The position numbers and the translations under genes are program-made. A stretch of 6,013 nt of DNA from Clostridiales bacterium (GTDB lineage Bacteria > Bacillota > Clostridia > Lachnospirales > Lachnospiraceae): positions 1 to 6,013 of the forward strand of contig JAJBVF010000055.1 of the NCBI GenBank assembly GCA_020859965.1, given 5' to 3'. The notes under the pieces were generated by a model that saw only the letters and a list, made by a program, of their open reading frames with translations, was not told the DNA's origin and did not search any database. Shown here piece by piece: positions 1 through 5,955 of the stretch. Numbering within the stretch: the stretch's first letter is position 1; each line of letters opens with the position of its first letter.

Positions 1-3000
1 TCAGAATAGATCTCATCATAATAATCATCTTTAAGATCCTTGATTGTTTGGGTGACTTCATACCATTCATCTGTATATTTGCCGCCCTCTTTTACAATCT
101 GTTTTCGGACTTCCTTCCAGTAATCGATCTCATCCTGGATAGAAACATCTTCAAGCACCTTTTTATTGGAAAGCGCCTGCTCTGCCTCTGATACGATCTC
201 AGAATATATTTCATCATTAATGGAATTGATTTCCTTCTGTGCGTCATACCAGGCATCTGTTCCCTTTTTCAACTGCTTCTGTACTGATTTCCAGTATGAG
301 AGCTGTTCTTCCAGTGAAACGTCGCTTATGGTCTGGAGCTTGTCCATGTAGTCTTCTGCAGCTTCGTAGACATCCGAATAATATGTCTCCGTATCTTTGG
401 CTACAGTCTTCTGATTGCTCCCGGACCCTGTCGTGGTCGTGGTGGAGACACCATTCTTAATGATCTGTGCTACTGTATCGTTGTATTTCGTCAGAACTTT
501 CGTATAAGCAGATGTGCCTTCTTCGCAATGCGCAAGCACCTGTTTCCAGTAATACTTTTCATCAGACAGGGATACTTCCTGTGACTGCTTGTACTTTGTC
601 AGCCATGCAGATGCCTTTTTATACACCTTTGATGACATGGTCTCAGCTTCAGTAGTCGCGAGGTTCGCAGAATCCTTGATACCGAATGCCATGCCTTTGC
701 CAATATTCTCGCCGACATCCTTTTTAAACTTCTTTGATGGTGACTGGATATCCAGTTCAGCTTTTGCCGCCGCCAACGCCTGTGACGCCATATTTTTGGC
801 TGCTTCGATGGCAAGTGATGCACCGGAAGCGATACCCTGCGCCATGCCGGCAGACATGTTATACCCTGCGGTATGGAATTCGTTTTGCTGTGCTTCCAGA
901 GCAGCCAGTGCCTGATTCGCCAATGCTTTCGCCTGATCTGCCGCGGCGGTTCCCTGTGATGCCAGTGCATATGCATACGCCCCAGAAGCTTCATTGCCAT
1001 ACGCTTCGTAAGAAGTAAGTGCATCATTAAGTACACTCGTAGCAGAATCTACCAGCGCCTGAATTTCCGTAGCGGCATTCTCACCCCACGCGCCCAGCGC
1101 CGCATTGTAGGCAAGTGCGGCATCATTACCAGCAGCTTCGAACGCCGTCATCGTTTCAGAACCGTTCAACGATTCAAGTGCAGCTTCAACAATCGCCGCA
1201 CCAAGGTCTGAACCGGATCCCGTGCTATCACCAGAGCCGCTCATTCCATCCTTGATTGCATCTGACAGGGCATCTGCTATCGCGCCCGTATTATTCGTTA
1301 TTCCGTCTGCTATCGCATTGGCAACTTCTTTCCCGGCTTCCGTATAAGACTCCAGGACTGTATCGGTTGCTTCTGCCCCTGTCTCCAATGCTTCCGTGAC
1401 AGCGTCCGTTATCAGATCACTGTTTTCCGAGATTCCTTCCGCAAGCGACTCTGCCAGCGTCCCGCCGCCCTCACTGTAGGTGTCAGATGCTTCTTCGATT
1501 GCTTCGGTGCCTTCTCCAACTGCAGTCTCTACTGCACTCCCAACACCACTATCTGATGTGCCATCCGTGATCGCATCCATCAGAGTCTGCATAGCGGACT
1601 GGGCATCAGCCGTTCCGTTCGTAATGGAAGAAACCAAGGTTTCGTCTACTGTCGCGCCGCTTTCTTCCGCCACCTGCAAAAGGCCTTCCAGTGTTCCCTG
1701 TATAGCGCTGTTCAGCTGTTCTGTTGCCTGCTCCGCTGATGTTTCGCCGCTCGCAATTGCTTCTGCCAGTCCATCCGGAATCTGAACTCCCATGGATTGG
1801 GCTGTATCGATCGCCGACTGGAGAGCAGCTTCCGTTTCGTCTGTCAGACCGGACCATCCCTCACCAGCTGCTTCGACTGCCGCTTCTACATTTTCCCTGA
1901 GATTAGAAAAATCCAGATCAGTGGATCCCAGCTCACCCATTGCCAGCTGATAAGCAGTCTCATTCGCCGCGCCTGCCGTAGCTATCTCATCCGAAATATC
2001 CAGGTATTCCGTCCATTTATCCGCAATACCCTGTACCTGCTCAGCGCCATACTCGCCCTGATTCTCCCATGTCCAGACGATATGTTCCAACATGTTCGCC
2101 ATATCGGTTCCCTGTCCCTCGATCTGTGAGAGCAGTTCGTCTGAAAAAATGGACTGTCCGGTCTCGTCTGTCATCTGGCGGACTTTTTCAAGATTTTCCT
2201 GGTAAGTTTTCAGTCCCTCCACCTGGCTTTCCAGGTTAGCATTCATGGTTTCGGTAGTATTGTCGTCACCGCCATCAAATTTACTGGAAAGATCCAGTTT
2301 ATTCTGCAGATCAGACTTGATAGACTCCATTGTCGACGTGTACGCATCATAAATGTTGTTAAACGCATCATCATAGGCTTCTGCTGCCTTTTCCGCCGCT
2401 GTTGTCGCATCATCAAGGGAGCTTTCCAGATCTTCCGTGGAATCTGCCGCATCTTCCGATGTTTCTGCCAGCGAATCTGTAGAAGCAGCGGCTCTTTTCA
2501 TCCCATCGCTGTACAGTCCGGCCGCTTCCATGGCATTATCCATGGACAGGGAATTTTCGTAGAAAGACTCTGTGCTTTCGTCAACAGATTCCGCGCTGTC
2601 TTCAACTGCAAGGGCGTAGTTTTTTGTGGATTCAGAAGCTTCTTCCGTGGAATCTGCCGCATCCAATAGTGCGTCCGAAAGTTTCTGTGCAGACTCCGCA
2701 TTCTGATTGATGATCTCGGTGCCTTCATCAATCGTGTTCTGGTATTCTTCCTGATCTTCTATCAGGCTATCTAATGTATCACTGTTGTCTTCTTTCAGAG
2801 CCTGCAGGTCTTTGCCAAGCGTATTCATGGATATCTGTCCGGACGATAACAGGTCTTCATATTGCATGGCTATTCCCATCAGGCCATTTTGATATTCTTC
2901 CTGTGAAATCGTTCCATCTTCATACGCTTGTTCTAATTGTTCGATTTCCGCAATCTGAGAATCGTAAATGTCGTTCTGTTCCGACAGGTCTTCTATTGTG

Positions 3001-5096
3001 TTGTTTACATTATCAAGCTGGGTCTGGGCTTCCACCAGTGACGCGATCAAATCCTCATTTGCCGCAAGCATCGCCTGCGTGACTATGGATTCCTTTTGCG
3101 CAGTAATATAATTTTGCAGCTCCTCATTCGTCATCGATAAAGAGCCGGTTTCCGCATCATAAGCAGAGGCGAGCTCCGGAATTGAACCACTTAACTGCTC
3201 AACTATCTGCTCCATCTCAGCTTTTTGTGCAGTGGTCTTATTCTCGATACCGCTAAGTTCCATTAAGCGATTACCGAGAAGTTCAACCTGCGTAGCTTCC
3301 TGTTCTGCACCCGCAAGTGTCGTGTTCCGGTTCTCAATGCTCGCAGATACCGCCGCCTCTGCCGCCTGAGCAGAACTCACCAGGCTTTGTAGTTCTGATT
3401 CCTGCGGGCTGATAATATCGGTAATCCCGCCGATCAGGCTGGTTACGCCCTGTACAGCGCTACGCAACGGGCCGCTTACATATCCATATGCTTCATTCGC
3501 AAGTGTCTGCAGTGCAGACTCCATCTTGGTCATATCGCCCTGCAGGTTGTCCTGCATGGTTTCCGCCATCTCTTCCGCGGTTCCCGTGCAGTCTTCCAAG
3601 GCTTCCGAGTAATCGCTGAAACTCTTGCCGCTCTTCTTCGCTTCATCCGAAAGGCCAGACATCACTGTCTGCAAGGCAGAATACTGGTTCGTGCCCGCAA
3701 TCGTCTTCGCAAGGTTTGCCTGCTGTTCGTCCGACAAAGTCTCCCATATCCCAGACATTCCTTCGAGGATGCTGGAAAGACTGTTCATGTTGCCTTCACT
3801 GTCATATATATCAACGCCATATTCCGCCAGCGCGTCACCACAGCTCTTTGTGTTTGTGGCAAGGCGCGTCATAATGGTATTCAGCGCTGTGCCGGCTTCT
3901 CCACCCTTTACGCCTGCATTTGCCATCGTTGACAATACAGCAGTGACTTCTTCCGCGGAATATCCAAGTGAAGATGCTGTTGCGGCACAATTCTTGTATG
4001 CCTCTCCAAGATCCTCGACCGTCGTGTTGGAATTTGCCATGGCGTATGCCATCATGTCCACGAATTCAGCCGAATCCTGTGCTGTCAGTCCAAACGCTGT
4101 CAGATAATCCGTGACAATATCCGATGCTTCCGCCAGATCCATGTCTGCAGCAGCCGCCAGATTCAAAACGCCATCAATACCGGACAGCATCTCTTCTGTA
4201 TCCCAGCCGGCAAGAGCCATGTAGCTGAACGCGTCAGCCGCCTCGGAAGCAGTATATTTCGTGCTTTCGCCCATCTCCTTAGCCTTGGCGGTCAAAGCGT
4301 CCAGATCACTGCCTGTCGCACCGCTGATCGCCGCCACCTTGGACATGGAAGCCTCGAAATCGCTGCCGACTTCAACAACTTCTTTTGCGGCTTCTGCAAG
4401 TTTCTGCATACTGGATTTAAGCGTATCAATTCCAAGATAAACCGCTTTGTTTGCCACAGCACCCCTTAATTTGTCAGCCCATGAAGATGTTTGTGTTGCT
4501 GCTTCTTTGGTTTCGTTCCCGAATTCATCAATACTAACAGCGCATCCATTTGCTGAACTTTTTGCTTCATCCAAATACTGTCCAGTTTTGTTTAATTCGT
4601 TTTCAAACTGGCTTGTTTCCGTTTGTGCTTTATTAAGACTGGTATTCCATTTGTTCACAGATGTTTCTGTATCCAAATATTTTTTCTTCGCGCTGCCAAG
4701 CTGGCTTGACAGATCCTTAACTGCCTGTTCCTGCTGAGTGATTTCTTCTGTAGAGCTCGAATTCGATGACTTCATCTCTTCAAGCTGTTTTTTTGCCTCT
4801 TCATATTTCTTGTTTAATTTATCAAGTTCATTTGCGGCTTCTTTCTGCTTGCTCTTAGCAATCTCAATAATTTCAGATAATGCTTTTTGCTTTTGTCTGG
4901 ACTGCTCCACCGCCGAAGAAAGTGTATCGTACTTTGACTGCAGCGCATTCATAGAGTTTGCCTGGCCACTAAATTTTTCTTCAGTATTTGCCAATTCTGA
5001 TTTCAGTTCTCTCAGGGAAGAATTAATGTTTGTAACCGCTTTTCTTAATTCTGCTTCTCCGTCAAGAGCGATAACACCTCTCAAATTAAACGCCAT
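1..5096 (-). CDS. Phage tail tape measure protein, TP901 family (C-terminus outside window)
   Basis: I checked the frame line by line: 1698 codons with no stop, running off the left edge. The protein fills the tail tube, acts as the ruler for tail length and helps DNA leave during infection. The N-terminus (FNLRGVIALDGEAELRKAV) is typical of tape measure proteins from Clostridia phages. Residues about 15-175 form a Lys/Glu/Gln-rich coiled coil. The TP901 core spans about 240-480, from DFEASMSKVAAISGAT at 246 through YTASEAADAFSYMALAGWDT to TIAGTNQYSAL at 465-475. A mildly hydrophobic stretch lies near 543-566 (VQGVTSLIGGITDIIS). Then come long Ser/Asp/Glu/Ala-rich helices (about 786-952), degenerate Ala-rich repeats, the SPSKKFKKDVGENIGKGMA motif at 1452 and three YWK repeats. 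No peptidase or lysozyme domain is visible. The start at 5096 has an excellent ribosome site. Base composition is mosaic: AT-rich at both ends and GC-rich in the middle. Confidence 0.95.
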   Translation of the reverse strand, partial: MAFNLRGVIALDGEAELRKAVTNINSSLRELKSELANTEEKFSGQANSMNALQSKYDTLSSAVEQSRQKQKALSEIIEIAKSKQKEAANELDKLNKKYEEAKKQLEEMKSSNSSSTEEITQQEQAVKDLSSQLGSAKKKYLDTETSVNKWNTSLNKAQTETSQFENELNKTGQYLDEAKSSANGCAVSIDEFGNETKEAATQTSSWADKLRGAVANKAVYLGIDTLKSSMQKLAEAAKEVVEVGSDFEASMSKVAAISGATGSDLDALTAKAKEMGESTKYTASEAADAFSYMALAGWDTEEMLSGIDGVLNLAAAADMDLAEASDIVTDYLTAFGLTAQDSAEFVDMMAYAMANSNTTVEDLGEAYKNCAATASSLGYSAEEVTAVLSTMANAGVKGGEAGTALNTIMTRLATNTKSCGDALAEYGVDIYDSEGNMNSLSSILEGMSGIWETLSDEQQANLAKTIAGTNQYSALQTVMSGLSDEAKKSGKSFSDYSEALEDCTGTAEEMAETMQDNLQGDMTKMESALQTLANEAYGYVSGPLRSAVQGVTSLIGGITDIISPQESELQSLVSSAQAAEAAVSASIENRNTTLAGAEQEATQVELLGNRLMELSGIENKTTAQKAEMEQIVEQLSGSIPELASAYDAETGSLSMTNEELQNYITAQKESIVTQAMLAANEDLIASLVEAQTQLDNVNNTIEDLSEQNDIYDSQIAEIEQLEQAYEDGTISQEEYQNGLMGIAMQYEDLLSSGQISMNTLGKDLQALKEDNSDTLDSLIEDQEEYQNTIDEGTEIINQNAESAQKLSDALLDAADSTEEASESTKNYALAVEDSAESVDESTESFYENSLSMDNAMEAAGLYSDGMKRAAASTDSLAETSEDAADSTEDLESSLDDATTAAEKAAEAYDDAFNNIYDAYTSTMESIKSDLQNKLDLSSKFDGGDDNTTETMNANLESQVEGLKTYQENLEKVRQMTDETGQSIFSDELLSQIEGQGTDMANMLEHIVWTWENQGEYGAEQVQGIADKWTEYLDISDEIATAGAANETAYQLAMGELGSTDLDFSNLRENVEAAVEAAGEGWSGLTDETEAALQSAIDTAQSMGVQIPDGLAEAIASGETSAEQATEQLNSAIQGTLEGLLQVAEESGATVDETLVSSITNGTADAQSAMQTLMDAITDGTSDSGVGSAVETAVGEGTEAIEEASDTYSEGGGTLAESLAEGISENSDLITDAVTEALETGAEATDTVLESYTEAGKEVANAIADGITNNTGAIADALSDAIKDGMSGSGDSTGSGSDLGAAIVEAALESLNGSETMTAFEAAGNDAALAYNAALGAWGENAATEIQALVDSATSVLNDALTSYEAYGNEASGAYAYALASQGTAAADQAKALANQALAALEAQQNEFHTAGYNMSAGMAQGIASGASLAIEAAKNMASQALAAAKAELDIQSPSKKFKKDVGENIGKGMAFGIKDSANLATTEAETMSSKVYKKASAWLTKYKQSQEVSLSDEKYYWKQVLAHCEEGTSAYTKVLTKYNDTVAQIIKNGVSTTTTTGSGSNQKTVAKDTETYYSDVYEAAEDYMDKLQTISDVSLEEQLSYWKSVQKQLKKGTDAWYDAQKEINSINDEIYSEIVSEAEQALSNKKVLEDVSIQDEIDYWKEVRKQIVKEGGKYTDEWYEVTQTIKDLKDDYYDEIYS
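42..575 (-). repeat. Three YWK protein repeats in the tape measure C-terminal region
   Basis: Three related units start VSLSDEKYYWK (residue 1508), VSLEEQLSYWK (1593) and VSIQDEIDYWK (1651), each followed by a basic helix and, in the first two, by a Gly-Thr (EEGT, KKGT). The tryptophans are at residues 1517, 1602 and 1660, so the spacing is 85 then 58 residues. The extra 27 or so in the first gap are a Thr/Gly/Ser-rich linker (TTTTTGSGS, about 400-440). The window edge cuts the series, so more copies may follow. Such helical repeats are common near the tape measure C-terminus. Confidence 0.7.
1245..1770 (-). repeat. Degenerate Ala-rich repeats of 44-codon period in the tape measure gene
   Basis: Four related modules read AEAIASGETSAEQATEQLNS, SSITNGTADAQSAMQTLMDA, AEGISENSDLITDAVTEALE and ADGITNNTGAIADALSDAIK. 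The shared Gly codons lie at 1748, 1616, 1436 and 1304, which gives spacings of 44, 60 and 44 codons. Each module is a turn followed by an amphipathic helix. DNA identity is low, so these are old protein-level repeats that probably add fixed lengths to the helical tape. Confidence 0.55.
2431..2663 (-). repeat. Exact 23-bp direct repeat inside the tape measure gene
   Basis: The same 23 bases occur at 2431-2453 and 2641-2663, beginning TCTTCCGTGG and ending TGCCGCATC on the plus strand. The copies are 210 bp (70 codons) apart in the same frame and encode the same DAADSTE residues. The identity stops sharply on both sides. It lies in a Ser/Glu/Asp/Ala-rich helical region, and recombination between the copies would remove exactly 70 codons in frame. 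Confidence 0.8.
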
Positions 5097-5103
5097 AGTC
5101 AAT

Positions 5104-5110
5104 CTCCTTT
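5104..5110 (-). promoter_or_regulatory. Strong ribosome binding site of the tape measure gene
   Basis: AAAGGAG on the minus strand lies 7 nt before the ATG at 5096. It is near perfect for a Firmicute ribosome and fixes the start. It is clearly stronger than the G-rich sites of the two cassette genes, in keeping with a late structural gene. Confidence 0.85.
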
Positions 5111-5125
5111 TATTGCATAATAAAA
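5108..5125 (-). repeat. AT-only inverted repeat next to the tape measure ribosome site
   Basis: TTTTATT (5125-5119), a 4-nt loop ATGC and AATAAAA (5114-5108) form a perfect 7-bp palindrome made only of A-T pairs. It shares three bases with the 3' arm of the stem-loop above and runs into the AAAGGAG ribosome site. It is too weak alone to be a firm regulatory element, but it could compete with the terminator stem. Confidence 0.4.
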
Positions 5126-5148
5126 GCGAACCTTTTCAGATTCGCCTT
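5121..5148 (-). terminator. Stem-loop with short T-run between cassette and tape measure gene
   Basis: The minus strand has AAGGCGAATC (5148-5139), the loop TGAAAA and GGTTCGCTTT (5132-5123). These form a 10-pair stem with two G-U pairs, and the TTTTATT run overlaps its 3' side. The T-run is short and interrupted by A, so termination may be partial. It lies 27 nt before the tape measure start codon, where it would limit transcription from the cassette promoter into the tape measure gene. It could instead be an RNA-processing site. Confidence 0.5.
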
Positions 5149-5174
5149 ACTTTGTTTCTGTTTATATTATTATC

Positions 5175-5705
5175 TTACTGTTCAAGATACTGTCGATAGA
5201 TTTCTAATCCAATTGCATATACCTCAGTTTCACCAACTCCAAGCCATTTCTTACAGTACTCCATTCTTTCCTGATCTTCCTTGTTCAATGTAAATACGTT
5301 ATAATACCTGCCTTCACCTTCACCAATGAGGTCAATCATTTCCTGCTTTTCTACTGTCGGCTGATGAAGTACTTGATAGAGCATAAAGATTGCATTTTCC
5401 GAAATCATAGAGTTCTTACTCTTTTCTACGCAGAATTTTCTTTTCTCATTCTGTTCTTCTGTAAAATAAACTTCCACAGTTCTTAATTCCGCTAATCGTT
5501 TTTGTGTTTTTTCCTCTCTTTTCCTCTTTTCCTCTTCCATCTGTCTTGCGGTCTCTTTTGCTTTTCGCGAAATCTCCAAATTTTTGTGATATTTTTGTTC
5601 TTCCTGTTCTTTTTTTCTTTTCTTATCTCTTCGATACCATAACCATATAATCAGGAAGCAGATGATAGTAATTAGTATACCACCTTGCGTTATCTCGTAG
5701 ATCAT
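5175..5705 (-). CDS. Single-pass membrane protein with charged coiled coil and RHH-like C-terminus
   Basis: A 176-residue protein I do not recognise as a named family. One hydrophobic segment lies near the N-terminus (about residues 9-24, GILITIICFLIIWLWY), directly followed by RRDKKRKK, so the positive-inside rule puts the bulk in the cytoplasm. Residues about 27-75 are almost all Lys, Glu, Arg and Gln, a likely long helix or coiled coil. Residues 76-130 form a mixed region with no motif I know. Residues 133-176 resemble the RHH fold of the preceding protein (listed separately). The gene overlaps its partner by ATGA and ends 78 nt before the tape measure start, with a stem-loop between. Such membrane proteins encoded on phage morons sometimes alter the host envelope or block superinfection, but no signature here shows that. 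A tail structural role seems unlikely. Coding is convincing; function is unknown. Confidence 0.8.
   Translation of the reverse strand: MIYEITQGGILITIICFLIIWLWYRRDKKRKKEQEEQKYHKNLEISRKAKETARQMEEEKRKREEKTQKRLAELRTVEVYFTEEQNEKRKFCVEKSKNSMISENAIFMLYQVLHQPTVEKQEMIDLIGEGEGRYYNVFTLNKEDQERMEYCKKWLGVGETEVYAIGLEIYRQYLEQ
5178..5309 (-). other. RHH-like domain at the C-terminus of the membrane protein
   Basis: Residues 133-176 read as a strand (RYYNVFTLN), a helix (KEDQERMEYCKKWL), a glycine turn and a second helix (ETEVYAIGLEIYRQYL). They align without gaps to the 62-residue RHH protein at a constant offset of 119. Identities are D144/D25, C151/C32, G156/G37, E159/E40, E161/E42, G166/G47 and L174/L55, with many further conservative pairs. 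Unlike the partner's KTIIKKTRI, this strand has almost no positive charge, so it may pair with an RHH subunit rather than bind DNA. Seven identities over about 36 residues is modest; the helix-turn-helix spacing and the operon link are what make the match credible. Confidence 0.5.
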
Positions 5706-5720
5706 TCTGCATCCCCCTTT
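5702..5720 (-). promoter_or_regulatory. ATGA stop/start overlap with ribosome site for the membrane protein
   Basis: The TGA of the RHH gene (5704-5702) and the ATG of the next gene (5705-5703) share bases as ATGA. An AAAGGGGG stretch (5720-5713) lies 7 nt before this ATG, inside the end of the RHH gene. The arrangement fits coupled translation with a fixed ratio of the two products, and supports the start choice for the 176-residue protein. Confidence 0.75.
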
Positions 5721-5890
5721 CTGGCTAATGTTTTAAAAATGGCATCTATTCCCATTCTAATAATTTCTGATTCTGTTTTGCCTGTCAACTGGCTGCACGT
5801 CTTCAACTTCTGTGCATCTTTTTCAGAAATCCTCGTTTTTTTTATTATCGTTTTCGGGTCGTCTGTCGGCCGTCCCATTTTCTTGCTCAT
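5702..5890 (-). CDS. Small ribbon-helix-helix (CopG/Arc-like) DNA-binding protein
   Basis: A 62-residue protein likely to bind DNA as a dimer and regulate transcription, most simply of its own promoter. The sequence fits the RHH plan: a basic N-terminus with MGRPTDDPK (residues 5-13), a beta-strand around residues 13-21 (KTIIKKTRI) that in this fold enters the major groove, helix 1 around 22-35, a turn with G37, and helix 2 around 39-55 (TESEIIRMGIDAIFKTL). Similar short MGRPTD-type RHH proteins are common on Firmicute mobile elements. The start at 5890 follows AGGGG by 5 nt; the internal Met5 has no better ribosome site. The gene is first after the promoter and overlaps the next gene by ATGA, so the two are probably translationally coupled. 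It could instead be an antitoxin-like half of a pair. Fold assignment is good; target and role are inferred. Confidence 0.8.
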   Translation of the reverse strand: MSKKMGRPTDDPKTIIKKTRISEKDAQKLKTCSQLTGKTESEIIRMGIDAIFKTLARKGDAE

Positions 5891-5955
5891 AATATCCCCT
5901 GACTTCTGATTTTTCTTTATTTTAACTTATGTGCCCACAAAAGTCAAGGGATATT
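5891..5955 (-). promoter_or_regulatory. 15-nt inverted repeat flanking the promoter: candidate operator or ribosome-site-hiding hairpin
   Basis: On the minus strand, AATATCCCTTGACTT (5955-5941) and AAGTCAGGGGATATT (5905-5891) are reverse complements at 14 of 15 positions. The single mismatch (5947/5899) becomes a G-U pair in RNA, so the RNA stem is unbroken over 15 pairs with a 35-nt loop. The first arm contains the -35 box. The second contains the AGGGG ribosome site and ends directly at the start codon of the 62-residue protein. RNA starting near 5912 lacks the first arm, while RNA read through from upstream has both. As DNA, the arms are about 50 bp apart centre to centre and could be paired repressor sites. 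The repeat is directly visible; its role is inferred. Confidence 0.7.
5919..5947 (-). promoter_or_regulatory. Sigma-A-type promoter of the two-gene cassette
   Basis: On the minus strand there is TTGACT (5947-5942), a 17-bp spacer and TAAAAT (5924-5919), which is one mismatch from consensus in each box with ideal spacing. Transcription should start at an A near 5912, giving a leader of about 22 nt before the ATG at 5890. The promoter begins only 8 bases after the stop of the upstream gene. The -35 box lies inside one arm of a 15-nt inverted repeat, a usual place for a repressor site. Its presence inside a tail operon suggests that the genes it drives are expressed independently of late transcription. 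Confidence 0.8.

Noticed and set aside
599..1036. Minus-strand 145-codon open frame in another phase of the tape measure gene
   Set aside because: It is Arg/His/Trp-rich with no domain structure and is overlapped entirely by the intact tape measure frame.
1245..1770. Repetitive look of the region as a possible CRISPR array
   Set aside because: The units are degenerate at DNA level, lie inside a continuous coding frame, and are spaced by codon multiples with no constant repeat and spacer.
1480..1785. Plus-strand 101-codon open frame over the Ala-rich repeats
   Set aside because: Its Ser/Ala/Val-rich low-complexity product mirrors the repeats on the other strand, and no start signal is seen.
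3625..4107. Plus-strand 160-codon open frame
   Set aside because: It lies opposite the TP901 core of the tape measure gene, which is certain. Its Ser/Ala/Val/Pro-rich product has no domain and is a codon shadow.
5097..5174. A separate promoter for the tape measure gene in the spacer
   Set aside because: There are AT-rich stretches that could act as a -10 box, but no -35 box at suitable spacing. The TTGACT just before the ATG (5102-5097) is too close to the start to serve this gene.
4738..5199. Plus-strand 153-codon open frame
   Set aside because: It is antisense to the tape measure start, its ribosome site and the adjoining intergenic region. It is rich in Ser, Phe and Leu, as expected from the complement of Lys/Glu-rich coding, and no ribosome site supports it.
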